In this document: piece after piece, positions 1 through 10,007 of the stretch | Numbering within the stretch: position 1 is the first letter of the stretch | Layout of the letters: every line of letters starts with the position of its first letter | Origin: Mucilaginibacter cryoferens | GTDB taxonomy: Bacteria > Bacteroidota > Bacteroidia > Sphingobacteriales > Sphingobacteriaceae | NCBI RefSeq assembly: GCF_014205845.1 | Contig: NZ_JACHCR010000016.1 | Location: forward strand, 98,519 to 162,518 | Length of the DNA: 64,000 nucleotides | Direction of reading: 5' to 3' | The notes under the pieces: model-generated | What the model was told of the DNA's origin: nothing | The model's database searches: none | The model's input: the letters and a program-made list of their open reading frames with translations, nothing else | Program-made: the position numbers and the translations under genes

Positions 1-343
1 TACAAAGGTGATGGAGTTAAATAACATATATTTTTTAAAGCAACTATTAAATGCCTTTGCAAAGGTTTTACAAGTATAAAGCTGCGGCCAGTTTAACCGC
101 TTTTTGCTATTTATTACTTATAGGCCCAATGAATAGGAAATAAAAATGCGCAGATAAGATAGCGCCGATATAACCGGCATCTTAAATGCAGCTTTTGCAG
201 AAGCGTTGTGAAGGGCATTGTGTAGGGGGTGTTATTGTTTTTTTTTAATATTAGGCAGCTGATAAATTGAAACTAATATATTAAAATTTATTTAAGAGCC
301 TGTTTAAATTTCTTGCAAGAATATTTCCATACACATATACAGC
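1..343. other. Intergenic, no gene seen
   Basis: No open reading frame with coding character lies here. The stretch is AT-rich and has one 12-bp perfect palindrome, CCTTTGCAAAGG at 54-65. It may be the upstream region of a gene beyond the left edge, but no convincing promoter could be assigned. Confidence 0.5.
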
Positions 344-1086
344 CGTTACTGAGTGACAACCAGGGTTAAACTGGAAAAACAGTAATGACATCTTAAAAAA
401 AGATCGTCAATTGCGAGGAGGTACGACGAAGCAATCCCCAAATTACAGGGCGGATTTGCGCAGCGGCTCTGTAACTCGGGGATTCCTTCGTACCTTATAA
501 TGACATGGTTGTAAAGTATTGATTATCAGTGTAAATTTTTTCAAGCACAACACCATCGCCACCGTCATTGCGAGGTACGAAGCAATCCCCGACTTACAGA
601 GTTGCTATGCAAATCCGCCCTGTAAGTAGGGGATTGCTTCGTCGTACCTCCTTATAATGACATGCTTTTAAAGTATTGATTATCAGTATTTATTTTTTCA
701 AATATAACACCCTCGCCACCGTCATTGCGAGGTACGAAGCAATCCCCTACTTACAGAGTAGCTGTGCAAATCCGCTCTGTAAGTAGGGGATTGCTTCGTC
801 GTACCTCCTTATAATGACATACTTTTAAAGTATTGATTATCAGTATGCATTTTTTTCAAACACAACACCCTCGCCACCGTCATTGCTAGGCACGAAGCAA
901 TCCCCCTACTTACAGAGTAGCTGTGCAAATCCGCTCTGTAAGTAGGGGATTGCTTCGTCGTACCTCCTCGCAAGGACGGTCTTTCTTTAAGATGTCATTA
1001 CTGTCTTTTACAGCACAGCTGGTGATTACTCGCAATGACGATGGCGAGGGTATTGTGCATGAAAAACATACACTGATAATCAATTA
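344..1086. repeat. Composite palindromic repeat array, four units
   Basis: About four copies of a palindrome of roughly 100 bp (near 410, 564, 721 and 879) recur every 155-158 bp. Each copy opens with GTCATTGCGAGGTACGAAGC or a variant and closes with the complementary GCTTCGTCGTACCTCC. The spacers are alike and include ATTGATTATCAGT. The array is bounded by an 18-bp perfect inverted repeat, CAGTAATGACATCTTAAA at 380-397 against its complement at 986-1003. Outside that, weaker inverted sequence runs to a TGATAATCAA-like end, a few bases from the stop codon of the next gene. The same family recurs at 14604-14994 with two units. It carries no coding sequence and looks like a non-autonomous palindromic (REP- or MITE-like) element. 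Confidence 0.85.
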
Positions 1087-1091
1087 TTTAT

Positions 1092-4000
1092 TTACTTAAA
1101 ATCCAGGTCGCCAATGTACACGGCACCTTTCGATTCTTTTTTCATTTGCAATACAATCAGCTCTTTCTTTTCCTGCGGGGTACCGTAATGGGTAAACATT
1201 TCGGCCATAATGGTGGTTGGCCCCGCAAGGGTAGCGTGCGTATCGCCATAGTAATTGATCTCTATTTTATAACTGCCGTTAATAGCCTTTTTAAGCAAAA
1301 ACTGCTCGGGACCAAAACCACGGGTCATGTCGTGCGAGATACGGCCGCCAATTTTAGTACGGTTGTGGCTAAAAAAACATTTTTCGCCGTTAGGGTCGGT
1401 TACCCACAGGTCTATATCGGTATTATTCATGTTCCAGTCCATCACTATGCGAATATCTGTTGGCAATGGTTTTATAATGGATTTAGGGATAGCCTTAAGA
1501 TTAAGTTTACCTTTATTTAAAGCGATGATGCGGTTTACTTCTGGCAAAAATACTTCCTGAATACCGCTATAAAGGCCGTCGGCATCGGCGGTATAGCTTT
1601 TTGTCATGGCGGTATATAGTATATCTAAAGCTTGCTGATGCTCACCCATATCTTCCAGGGCCAGGCCATAATCGCGGTAACTTTGCGGATCGAGCGGGCG
1701 CAGTTCGGTTACTTTTTTAAAGGCAAATACTTCGCCCTCGTAATCGCCCAGTTGCTTTAATTTATAGCCCAGCATTTTGTAAAGTTCATAGCTGCCCAGG
1801 TCAAGCTCGGCCAGGTTGCTTAGTATACGCCTGCCAATTTCTTTATTACCTGTTTTTATAAAATAGTCGGCCACATCAAAATAGTAAACAGGGTTACTGC
1901 TAAATGTCTGCCTTAAATCCAGATACTTTTGGTATTGGCCGGCTTTAGGTTCCATTTGTATAACCTTTAAATAATTGGTTAATGCCGGGTTATAAGTAAC
2001 ATTTATACCGCTGCTTTGGCTTGCGGGGTTAGTGGCAGAATCGGCCAGGCCTGCTCTTCTTCTTCCTGCCCTGGTTGTTACTACAACAACCCCGTTAGCA
2101 GCCCGCGCTCCATAAACCGCCGTAGCGCCGGCATTTTTTAATACATTAACCGAGGCAATATCATTAGGGTTGATGTTTGGCATATGGCTGGTTATTACCC
2201 CATCTACAACGTACACCGGCTGCGCATTAGCTCCAGTTGAAGTACCACGAATACGGATATCCGCGTTGCCTCCCGGCGTACCTTGGTTAACTAACGAATT
2301 TCCGTACATGGTTGATACCGCTCCTGTAACATCCCTATTTCTTGAAGTTGTAGTGGAAACAACAACCTCGGCCAAATTATTGGAGTTTGCCTGCGGCGAA
2401 TTAGCAACTATACCCGCTACCCGACCTGCCAAACTATTTGCTACAGTAGGCTCGGCAATGCTTTTATCTGCCTCTGGCTCTGCCGATGCATCTGCCACCG
2501 GCTCTACAACTTGCATGCTCTGGCTTACTGAGGCTACCGAACCGGTAACACTTTTTCTTTTTTGAGCACTATAGCCAACAACCACAACCTCATTAAGCTG
2601 GTTAGCCGACGAAGTTAAGGCTACATCGATATTCGCGTGGTTTCGCACGGTAACTTCCTGCCTGTTGTATCCTATAAACAGAAATTGCAATACAGCTTTT
2701 TGGGGAGCGTTAAGCAGGTAACTCCCCTGTTGATTGGTTTGCGTACCCATGTTTGTACCTTTTATAATTACAGATACGCCTGGTATGGGTTGGCCGTCGT
2801 CCTTACCTGTAACTACGCCACTTATGGTGCGGCCTTGTGCGGAGGGTGTTATTAACCGGGGGTGGGTTGAATTTTGCCTTTGTGGCTGTACCGGAGGTTG
2901 GGCAGTAACCTTTTCGGGTTTAGGCTCTGGCGCAATATCGGCATTCCACCATTGCGTTAAATCTCGCTGCATATTTTCGGCGGCGCTTAGGTTTTCGCGC
3001 CGGGCGGGTAAATCGGTATTAACCCGCTGCTTCATTATGGCATCATATTGCGCACGTAGTTCGGCAGGTGGTTCAATATCATATTGAATGTAGTCGCTTA
3101 CGGTTTCTAACACAATAAGCGAGGTATTGCGGGTAACTATGCCAAAACGTTTACCCAGCGATTCAATATCCTGCCGATTGGCCTCGTAATTAATATCCAG
3201 CTCGCTTATCTTTTTTTGAGCCCATAGTTTAGCTACGTCAACATCATCTACCCCATTGGCCGCCAAATCCAGTGTTACTTCTTTTTGGTAGCTTACCCTA
3301 TCTCCATAGCCATATTGCAGGGTAATAGTTTGATTAGGCTCCCGGGTTACGCCGGCTATCGAAAATGTACCGCTCACGGCAACCGGTAACGATGGGTAAT
3401 TTTCTTCAACAGATGCGCCTGCCTTTACACCTAAAAAATGCAATGGCTGATTGGTTAAGCTGGTGAGCGCTTTTTCGGTATCGTCTTTATTGAGGTCGAT
3501 AAGCTCGCCATGTGTTTTAAGGGCAATCAGTTTCAAGTTACTATAATCTGCCGATGCCGACGAATTGATACAATACACCGGTTTATTATTAAGTTTGATG
3601 CCTTTTTCGCCAAAAGTTTGATGGCCGTCGCTCATTAATAAAAACTCGTCTGCGGGGTATTGCGCCAGGTTAATATTGCCAAAATTGGTAGCGCCATCAT
3701 AAGTAACATGCTCCAGGTCGGCTTTAAGCGCAGCCCAGTTACCATTGGTAACAGTATAGCTTTTGGTATTTAAAATTGTATTGCTAAAGGTTATCAAAGT
3801 AACCTCGGTATTGCCCGTCTTTTTTAAATAAGCATCCAGCAATGCAAATTCTTTTTTGGTATCCCGGTTTGCCCCGCTCAGGGAAGCATCCCACAATAAA
3901 CCAATACGATGCGGCAACGGCTTGCTGATACTGTGCGGTTGCAGGGTAGTATTAATAAAGTAATAATACTTATTGCCCTGTTGCTGTATCATCACCTCTG

Positions 4001-4706
4001 CCGCATCCAGTGGCTTCGGGATCAAAAACGACAGGGAATGATCGGGCACATAATTACTTTTATCTATAGATGCCGCGTAGGTATTCTGACGCTTATCAAA
4101 TTTAAGATCATCGTTATTATTGTTGTCTGCAACCGGCGCCGTAGCGCTCTGAATTACCGAAGCCGTGAGCGAAAATTGCGCTACTGTATCTTTTACATTA
4201 AGGGGCAGGGTAAACTTAAGGTTGCCATTACCGGCCAGCGGAATCTCTTCCTCGTAACCAATAATTACCGTACGTGTAGCGTGCGGATTGATAGGATAAA
4301 TACGGGTGCGAAAAGTATTACCTTCTACTTTTTCCAGCAAACCGGGATCAACACGCCTGCGTTCTATCGATTCAAAAACCACGGTGCCCTTCCCCCTGTC
4401 TACCGGTACCGCTTCGCGCATTTTGCCGTTAATATCCAACGCGTAGCGGCTTACGCTTACACCATCTTTTAGCGGAAAGGTAAGTGTACCTTCCAATACC
4501 CGCGAGGTGGAGTTATAAAAAGTCATTTGCCATGTGGTACGACTGATATTGCCATAAATAGCCACATCTATTTTAAGCTGTTGCAGCCTTACGCCGTTAT
4601 TGCTTTTACCATCCACAGTAAGCTGCGGCGTTTGGGCACTGGCTACAGAAAGTTGTAATACAGTTAATATTACTATGGATAAAAGGAAAGGGATTAATTT
4701 TTTCAT
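1092..4706 (-). CDS. VIT/vWA protein with SusC-like plug and DUF2135
   Basis: This is a large secreted or envelope protein of about 1204 residues, starting at MKKLIPFLL with a signal peptide ending near ASAQ. An upstream in-frame ATG at 4751 is possible but would bury the signal peptide. In longer-form numbering the domains are: a VIT domain at about 45-170; a vWA domain at about 280-440 with MIDAS residues D288-A-S-L-S292, T355 and D375; a CarboxypepD_reg-like domain at 641-712; a TonB-plug-like segment at about 717-897 ending in the SusC-type GARAANG; a TPR-like stretch at about 930-1090; and a C-terminal DUF2135-type domain. No outer-membrane beta-barrel follows the plug, which is unusual. 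VIT/vWA proteins are usually metal-dependent adhesion or assembly factors; the role here is unknown. It is monocistronic as far as can be seen. Confidence 0.85.
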   Translation of the reverse strand: MKKLIPFLLSIVILTVLQLSVASAQTPQLTVDGKSNNGVRLQQLKIDVAIYGNISRTTWQMTFYNSTSRVLEGTLTFPLKDGVSVSRYALDINGKMREAVPVDRGKGTVVFESIERRRVDPGLLEKVEGNTFRTRIYPINPHATRTVIIGYEEEIPLAGNGNLKFTLPLNVKDTVAQFSLTASVIQSATAPVADNNNNDDLKFDKRQNTYAASIDKSNYVPDHSLSFLIPKPLDAAEVMIQQQGNKYYYFINTTLQPHSISKPLPHRIGLLWDASLSGANRDTKKEFALLDAYLKKTGNTEVTLITFSNTILNTKSYTVTNGNWAALKADLEHVTYDGATNFGNINLAQYPADEFLLMSDGHQTFGEKGIKLNNKPVYCINSSASADYSNLKLIALKTHGELIDLNKDDTEKALTSLTNQPLHFLGVKAGASVEENYPSLPVAVSGTFSIAGVTREPNQTITLQYGYGDRVSYQKEVTLDLAANGVDDVDVAKLWAQKKISELDINYEANRQDIESLGKRFGIVTRNTSLIVLETVSDYIQYDIEPPAELRAQYDAIMKQRVNTDLPARRENLSAAENMQRDLTQWWNADIAPEPKPEKVTAQPPVQPQRQNSTHPRLITPSAQGRTISGVVTGKDDGQPIPGVSVIIKGTNMGTQTNQQGSYLLNAPQKAVLQFLFIGYNRQEVTVRNHANIDVALTSSANQLNEVVVVGYSAQKRKSVTGSVASVSQSMQVVEPVADASAEPEADKSIAEPTVANSLAGRVAGIVANSPQANSNNLAEVVVSTTTSRNRDVTGAVSTMYGNSLVNQGTPGGNADIRIRGTSTGANAQPVYVVDGVITSHMPNINPNDIASVNVLKNAGATAVYGARAANGVVVVTTRAGRRRAGLADSATNPASQSSGINVTYNPALTNYLKVIQMEPKAGQYQKYLDLRQTFSSNPVYYFDVADYFIKTGNKEIGRRILSNLAELDLGSYELYKMLGYKLKQLGDYEGEVFAFKKVTELRPLDPQSYRDYGLALEDMGEHQQALDILYTAMTKSYTADADGLYSGIQEVFLPEVNRIIALNKGKLNLKAIPKSIIKPLPTDIRIVMDWNMNNTDIDLWVTDPNGEKCFFSHNRTKIGGRISHDMTRGFGPEQFLLKKAINGSYKIEINYYGDTHATLAGPTTIMAEMFTHYGTPQEKKELIVLQMKKESKGAVYIGDLDFK

Positions 4707-4895
4707 GGATCGCTTATTTCCTGTAGGATGCAGGATGGAAAGAGATTCCATAATGGGGATGGAAAAAAGTTGAAGGCGGAAAGCTACTTGTATTGTTTAC
4801 TTACGGACTGCTTTGAAAAAGTCCTCTATACCAGCTGATAAATAATGACCGATGCAAATTTTTAAGCTTTTTGCCTCCGGTTTTAAGCCTTAAGC

Positions 4896-5678
4896 TTATT
4901 TGCTCGCCTTAAACGCGTAATCCATTGCCTGCATAAAAGTTGGTACCCATATCTGATCGCGGTTATTTTCAAGGTAGGTGATCAGTTGTTGATGCGCTGC
5001 CGCGGATATGGTAATATAATCGCCGCCAATGCCGTGCAGCATAATAATACCCATGCCACCACTTTGCTGTACCTTTTTTACAAACCCGATAAGCTGATCG
5101 CCGGTAGTGTTATCCTCTAAGCCATAAGATGGGATCTGCAGGGGATCGAGGTGTTTAAAATCTTTAATTACGGCTTCATTAACGTCGCCGCCAACACGGG
5201 CATACTTTATAAGGCCGTATTTACGCAGGGTATCCACATAATCTTTACCGCCAACGGTTGTTTCGGTACAGGGATAGGCGTAGGTGCGCAAAGTTTTGCC
5301 ATCGAGCGCGTACAAAAAGTGGTTCATTACCTCAATTTCGCGGATGATACTATACGGCGTATAACCCTCCGAATGTACCGGGTTATCGTCTGTTGATAAA
5401 CAAGGATGAAACAGGGTGTGATTACCCATTTCAAATCCTTTTTTACCCAGCGCGCGCCATTTACCAATGGTTTCACCGTTAATATCGCCCGTTAAAAAAA
5501 ATGTCGCCTTTAAATGAGCCGCCTCCAGTTGCGGTACGGCAACCTTTAATTGCGACAGCAGCGCATCATCGTAAGTTAATACAATAACAGCCTTTTTATT
5601 ATTTGGCCATATCAATTGCTGGGCCTGTAAACCTGTTTGTAAAATGAATAGAAAGAAAAAAATTACGAGCGTTTTCAT
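4896..5678 (-). CDS. Secreted polysaccharide deacetylase (NodB family)
   Basis: A 260-residue protein starting at MKTLVIFFFLF with a signal peptide ending near LQAQ; an upstream start at 5714 would only add a non-signal leader. The NodB homology domain is clear: TYDDAL supplies the paired aspartates and NHTLFHPC the HxxxH metal ligands. The family removes acetyl groups (CE4) from chitin-like, xylan or peptidoglycan substrates using a divalent metal. It lies 56 bp downstream of the GH35-like gene on the same strand, so the two may be co-transcribed and act on the same glycan. The substrate cannot be told from sequence. Confidence 0.85.
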   Translation of the reverse strand: MKTLVIFFFLFILQTGLQAQQLIWPNNKKAVIVLTYDDALLSQLKVAVPQLEAAHLKATFFLTGDINGETIGKWRALGKKGFEMGNHTLFHPCLSTDDNPVHSEGYTPYSIIREIEVMNHFLYALDGKTLRTYAYPCTETTVGGKDYVDTLRKYGLIKYARVGGDVNEAVIKDFKHLDPLQIPSYGLEDNTTGDQLIGFVKKVQQSGGMGIIMLHGIGGDYITISAAAHQQLITYLENNRDQIWVPTFMQAMDYAFKASK

Positions 5679-5734
5679 ATTTGTATAGTACGGTAGTTTA
5701 CAAAGCACAAACATAAAACACCGGCAACTGTTTT

Positions 5735-7354
5735 TTACCTTACCCCCACCGTTATTTGTAATACAGTTGGCGTTACACCAAAACGAGGGCCACCAAAATC
5801 GGTTTCGTCGCCGTTTAATATCCGTAACGGCACAAAAGCACCATCCTTATAGCTGCCTTCTTCTACTTTAATATATTGCCATGCTTTGCCTGTGTTGTTG
5901 CCAACAGGCTTAAAAGTAATATGGCTTTGCGTGCCAACAACTACAAACTTATTTTTATCCAGCTGTACCACCATTGCTTTACCTACGGGCGGCTTTTTGG
6001 CTTCTGCGGCATTATCGTGCCGGGTACCAAACGAGACGGTGGCCTGCCATTCGCCCAGGTCAAGTGTTTGTTCGGCATGGTCTTCGTGCTCAACAACGGC
6101 TTTAATTTTTCCTTCAAAGCTCCATTTAGCCAGTTCGCGCATCATAGGGGCAGCCATGGCAAACTCCTGCGCGTAGGGTGCAAGGCGGTCGCTTATAGCC
6201 TCCGGTGTAGAACCCTGGCCATTATCATCTATCCCAAAGGGCGAAAAGCCTATGCCGCCGTGGGCCAGTACCGGATATATATATTTAGCATTTTCGGCAA
6301 TTAAACCAGCTTCAGGTACAAACAAAGCGTTATCCGGTCTGTCGTACAGGTCCAAAACCTTCAGCACACGCTCGCTTCCGTCCAGGTAAATATCCGGTGC
6401 CAGTAAATCAATGGCGGGCGCGGCAACTTTCCATATCGGAATCACATTATCGGTGGGGCCACCACTTTCGTAGCTGGTAGCCATAGGGTTGGTAAGGGGA
6501 TCGCGCAGGGCTGCGTTAACATATAAAGGCAAGCTGTATTCTGCTTTGCCGGCTGCTGCAACCTGCCCTATAAAGCGCGCTATAGACCAGGCCTGAAAAT
6601 ATTCGTCGGCCCTGTCGCCAAAAACCTTTTGCCAGTTGCCCTGGCTACCCGCAGGTACATTTAAAGCTTTCAGCACATTGGTTTTCAGCAGTTCGGCAGG
6701 TACCGGGCCTTCAAAAAGCTTTTGGGCAGCAGCCGAATAATCGCGCATGGTATCCCACGAGCCAGCTTCGTTTTCTACCTGTACCATAATCACGGTGTGT
6801 TGCGGATCGGCTTTTTTAAGATGGCCCATAATAGCTGTAAAAGCTTTTATATCGGCTTCCAGCGTAGCCTTTGAGTGTGGCGACGGCGAATCTTTAGGCG
6901 TACCGGTTTTGCCGGTTATATTAGGGTATTTGGCGGCATCGGTTTTCATCCATTCGGGCATGTAGTGATTACTCCCGTTTTTCCAGGTGCCAAACCAAAG
7001 CAATACCAGGTGTACCTTGTGTTCCCTTGCCTGGCTTAGCAACATATCTACTATCGAAAAATCAAACTTGCCGGGCTGCGCCTCAATTTGTTCCCAGTAT
7101 AAAGGCACTTCAAGGGTATTAAGGTGCATGGTTTCAACGGCAGTCCATAGCTGGGGCATCATACCCGGCCATGCGCTTGAGTTGTGCGCTTGCCCGCCAA
7201 GCATTAAAAAAGGCTGCCCATCTACCATAAACGCGTGGCGGCCATCCTTTTCTATCAGCTTAGGCATAGCCACATCTGTACTTTGACCAAATGATTTACC
7301 AATGGCCAGCAAAACTATGCCTATACCTAAAGCTATTGTTTGAGTTGTTTTCAT
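5735..7354 (-). CDS. GH35-like beta-galactosidase with DUF5597
   Basis: A 539-residue secreted glycosidase with a signal peptide ending near SFGQ. The N-terminal two thirds is a clan GH-A TIM barrel (LLWFGTWKNG, PLYWEQIE). E196 in VQVENEAG is the likely acid/base and E348 in FVPEAG the likely nucleophile. The C-terminal part matches the DUF5597 module that follows GH35/GH42-like domains in Bacteroidota and Proteobacteria. It should release beta-galactosyl residues from an oligosaccharide in the periplasm. It is upstream of, and probably co-transcribed with, the polysaccharide deacetylase. No SusC/SusD pair is adjacent, so this is not a classical polysaccharide utilisation locus. Confidence 0.87.
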   Translation of the reverse strand: MKTTQTIALGIGIVLLAIGKSFGQSTDVAMPKLIEKDGRHAFMVDGQPFLMLGGQAHNSSAWPGMMPQLWTAVETMHLNTLEVPLYWEQIEAQPGKFDFSIVDMLLSQAREHKVHLVLLWFGTWKNGSNHYMPEWMKTDAAKYPNITGKTGTPKDSPSPHSKATLEADIKAFTAIMGHLKKADPQHTVIMVQVENEAGSWDTMRDYSAAAQKLFEGPVPAELLKTNVLKALNVPAGSQGNWQKVFGDRADEYFQAWSIARFIGQVAAAGKAEYSLPLYVNAALRDPLTNPMATSYESGGPTDNVIPIWKVAAPAIDLLAPDIYLDGSERVLKVLDLYDRPDNALFVPEAGLIAENAKYIYPVLAHGGIGFSPFGIDDNGQGSTPEAISDRLAPYAQEFAMAAPMMRELAKWSFEGKIKAVVEHEDHAEQTLDLGEWQATVSFGTRHDNAAEAKKPPVGKAMVVQLDKNKFVVVGTQSHITFKPVGNNTGKAWQYIKVEEGSYKDGAFVPLRILNGDETDFGGPRFGVTPTVLQITVGVR

Positions 7355-7545
7355 TAACGATGCAGTAAAAGGGTGTAATTGGATTTTAACGTCCCTAATT
7401 TACCACATCTGCCCAATTTTCTAAAAAATACCGGCCTAAGGGCAGAATAGTATTGGCAAGTGCAAAAAGAGTATTGATAACACATCAATCCCGGAGAATC
7501 TTAAATAAGTGTCATCAATACTTTTACCAGAGCGTTGTTAGCTTG

Positions 7546-8496
7546 TTATATAACTTCGGCCATTTCAAGCACAATATCTTCTTTAATGGGCTGCGCTATC
7601 AAACCATTTATAGAAAAATGCATCTTTAAACATTCCAAAAAGTTTTGAATAGCGGGTGTTTGCTTAATTGTAGCGGCGTACCAGGTGCGTTGTGCAATAG
7701 AATGATGTAAGGGTTTTGTCACAATGTTGCGACCATTGAGGTATGGTTTCACTATCCAGTCGGCCATAACACTAATTCCGAGGCCCGCGTTTACCATCTC
7801 AATAGTAGCATCGGTGTAGTGAATACGGTGCAAAGTTTTGGGCCTTACCTGCTGTGCCTGGATGAGCGCTTCTATCACCGGCGTATCCTGGTAAGATGGA
7901 TCATACAACGGTAAAATGAGCTCCTGATCCTGAAAATCTGTAACGTCTATAACGTCCTTTTTTGCCAGTGGATGATCGTTACAGATCACCGCTACCAGCT
8001 GATCTTCGAAGATAGGATCGTACACAATTTTGGTGTTTATCATCTGCGTACGCACGATGCCAATATCCAGTTCGCCACGCATCAAATACTCCAGCGGACG
8101 GCGCGTTGCATCCGATAAAATGTGGATATTGATATCAGGCCAGCGGTTTTTGTAATATTTGATGATGCCCGGCAACCAGTGATAAGCCGTGTAACATTGC
8201 ATGCTGATGGTAAGTTTTCCGGTTTTACCGTTCTTATAATTCTGGATATCTTCCTCCAAAGAATTGATCTCTGCGAGGATCTTTTCGGCACTCCGCAGGA
8301 AGCGGTAACCCTGCTCAGAAAGATGGAGTTTTTTGCCCTGCCGATGAAAAACTTCAATGTCCATTTCACGCTCTAATTCTTTCAATTGGTGGCTTAATGC
8401 CGACTGCGTTAAGTGCAAAGTTGCGGCCGCTTTGGTGAGCGATCCCTCCTTCGAAATGGTATCAACCAAACGGAAATGATGGAGTGCAATATTCAT
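7546..8496 (-). CDS. LysR-family regulator, MetR-like
   Basis: A 316-residue LysR-type regulator. The N-terminal winged helix-turn-helix (about 1-62) has the MetR-like signature LTQSALSHQLKELE. The substrate-binding domain spans about 90-300 (KLTISMQCYTAYHWLPG onward). It is divergent from the TolC-RND-adaptor operon, with start codons 91 bp apart. The gap holds two T-N11-A-type sites, a perfect ATTAG-N5-CTAAT just upstream of this gene and an imperfect copy at the -33 region of the efflux promoter. The protein is therefore a likely autoregulator and controller of that operon. The inducer is unknown; the MetR resemblance is in the DNA-binding part only. Confidence 0.9.
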   Translation of the reverse strand: MNIALHHFRLVDTISKEGSLTKAAATLHLTQSALSHQLKELEREMDIEVFHRQGKKLHLSEQGYRFLRSAEKILAEINSLEEDIQNYKNGKTGKLTISMQCYTAYHWLPGIIKYYKNRWPDINIHILSDATRRPLEYLMRGELDIGIVRTQMINTKIVYDPIFEDQLVAVICNDHPLAKKDVIDVTDFQDQELILPLYDPSYQDTPVIEALIQAQQVRPKTLHRIHYTDATIEMVNAGLGISVMADWIVKPYLNGRNIVTKPLHHSIAQRTWYAATIKQTPAIQNFLECLKMHFSINGLIAQPIKEDIVLEMAEVI

Positions 8497-8498
8497 GT

Positions 8499-8544
8499 AT
8501 TAGTTTTTCTAATGATTATGACAAAATTAATTCATTTTTCTAAT
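8499..8544. promoter_or_regulatory. Paired LysR-type operator sites
   Basis: ATTAG-N5-CTAAT at 8499-8513 is a perfect 15-bp dyad. ATTCA-N5-CTAAT at 8530-8544 keeps one half-site and the same five T spacer. They are 31 bp apart, about three helical turns, which suits a LysR tetramer. The second overlaps the expected -33 region of the tolC-like promoter. The assignment is inferred from position and T-N11-A form. Confidence 0.6.
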
Positions 8545-8558
8545 ATATCCGATAAATC

Positions 8559-8566
8559 TACATTTG
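8559..8566 (+). promoter_or_regulatory. -7 box of the efflux operon promoter
   Basis: TACATTTG fits the Bacteroidota -7 consensus TAnnTTTG. The run of five T at 8535-8539 sits 19 bp upstream in the -33 position, a weak match to TTTG, and overlaps the second putative operator. A weak -33 fits a promoter that needs an activator. Confidence 0.55.
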
Positions 8567-8587
8567 CAGTGTACAAATTACACCACA

Positions 8588-9988
8588 ATGTTACAAATAC
8601 CTTCAAAACAATTACTTCTGTTTTTAGGTGTTTTTTATGTCGTTCAGGCTCAGGCTCAGCAAAAAGTTCTCAATATCAAAGATGCTGAACAAATGGCACT
8701 CGCTAATTACGGTACCATTAAGTCGAAAGCTAACCAGCTAAATGCTGCAAAGGCATATTTAAAAGAAACACGTACAGAGTATCTACCAGATGTAAGCATC
8801 TCGGCACAACAAGACTACGGAACCGCCAATGGCCAAAACGGCCCGCTGTATGGTTATCATGGTTTATCAGTGGCATCATCGGGCCCTGCACTACCTAAGC
8901 AAAACTGGAACGCCGCCTTTGGTTCTCTTTACCTGAGCAACGTAAGCTGGGATTTTTTTAGCTTCGGCAAGGCCAAAGAGAGAGTTAAGGTACAAAGCAA
9001 CGTGGTAAACCGCGAAGCAAGCGATCTTAACCAGGAGCAGTTTCAGCATCAGATTAGGGTGGCAAGCACTTATCTTAACCTGTTGGCTGCCCAGCAACTG
9101 CAAAAAGCACAAACCGATAACCTTAAACGCGCTATCGACCTGCAAACTGTAGTGGTTGCCCGTGTAAAAAACGGCCTTAACGCCGGCGTCGACTCGGCTT
9201 TGGCAAATGCCGAAGTATCAAACGCCAAAATTGCTTTAACCAATACCGATCAAACGGTACAGGAGCAAAGTAACCAGCTTTCTATTTATTTAGGTATCCC
9301 GGCACAGGAGTTTCAGCTGGATAGCGCCTTTATTACCAAGGCACCTACCGATTTAGCTGCACAAAGCGCCGTTTCTATTAATGATCATCCTACGCTTCGC
9401 TATTTCCAAAACAGGTTGGGTGTAAGCGACGAACAGGTTAAATACCTTAAAACCTTCGCGCTGCCAACATTTAGTTTGTTTGGGGTTTACCAGGGCCGTG
9501 GTTCGGGCTTTAATGCCGATTACGTTACCAACCAAAACAGCTATAGCGGCAGCTATGGCGCAGGAGCCGATCCAACGCGGTACAACTACCTGTTTGGTGT
9601 AGCTATGGTTTGGAATTTTACCACCATATTTAGAACGCATTACCAGGTACAATCGCAAAAATTTACCTCGGCACAGTATAAGAACGACTATGACCTAGTA
9701 GAACAGCAATTACAGGCACAGCAGGTACTGGCAGAAACCCGCATCAGCAATTCGCTTAAAAACTACAACGAAGTACCTGTTGAAGTAAAAGCAGCCGGGG
9801 ATGCCTATACCCAAAAATACGCCCTATACAAAAACGGACTATCAAACATTGTTGATTTTACACAGGCGCTTTACACGCTAAACCGTGCCGAGGTTGACAA
9901 GTACATAGCATCCAACAACGTATGGCAGGCCCTGCTTTACAAGGCAGCAGCTACCGGCGATTTTGGCTTATTCATCAATAATTTTTAA
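8588..9988 (+). CDS. TolC-family outer membrane efflux protein
   Basis: A 466-residue outer membrane factor. The ATG at 8588 is chosen because it gives a signal peptide ending near VQAQAQ; an in-frame TTG at 8564 lies inside the -7 box. Two OEP repeats of mostly helical, Gln/Ala-rich sequence are visible, such as QQLQKAQTDNLKRAI and LVEQQLQAQQVLAETR. It forms the trimeric channel through which the RND pump and adaptor encoded next export substrates. It is first in a three-gene operon; only 19 bp separate its stop from the RND start. The order TolC-RND-adaptor is the reverse of that in most proteobacterial operons. Confidence 0.92.
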   Translation: MLQIPSKQLLLFLGVFYVVQAQAQQKVLNIKDAEQMALANYGTIKSKANQLNAAKAYLKETRTEYLPDVSISAQQDYGTANGQNGPLYGYHGLSVASSGPALPKQNWNAAFGSLYLSNVSWDFFSFGKAKERVKVQSNVVNREASDLNQEQFQHQIRVASTYLNLLAAQQLQKAQTDNLKRAIDLQTVVVARVKNGLNAGVDSALANAEVSNAKIALTNTDQTVQEQSNQLSIYLGIPAQEFQLDSAFITKAPTDLAAQSAVSINDHPTLRYFQNRLGVSDEQVKYLKTFALPTFSLFGVYQGRGSGFNADYVTNQNSYSGSYGAGADPTRYNYLFGVAMVWNFTTIFRTHYQVQSQKFTSAQYKNDYDLVEQQLQAQQVLAETRISNSLKNYNEVPVEVKAAGDAYTQKYALYKNGLSNIVDFTQALYTLNRAEVDKYIASNNVWQALLYKAAATGDFGLFINNF

Positions 9989-10007
9989 TAACAGATACAC
10001 ATATATA

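Noticed and set aside
344..1086. Possible CRISPR array
   Set aside because: The repeated units are about 100 bp and palindromic, the spacers are alike rather than unique, and no cas gene is present.
3909..4472. 187-codon open frame on the plus strand inside the VIT/vWA gene
   Set aside because: It is antisense to a long gene with clear domains, and its translation has no recognisable motif or start context.
4707..4751. Upstream ATG for the VIT/vWA protein
   Set aside because: It would place fifteen polar residues before the signal peptide MKKLIPFLL; the ATG at 4706 fits export better.
8564..8587. Upstream TTG start for the TolC-like protein
   Set aside because: It lies inside the -7 promoter box, and the ATG at 8588 gives a proper signal peptide.
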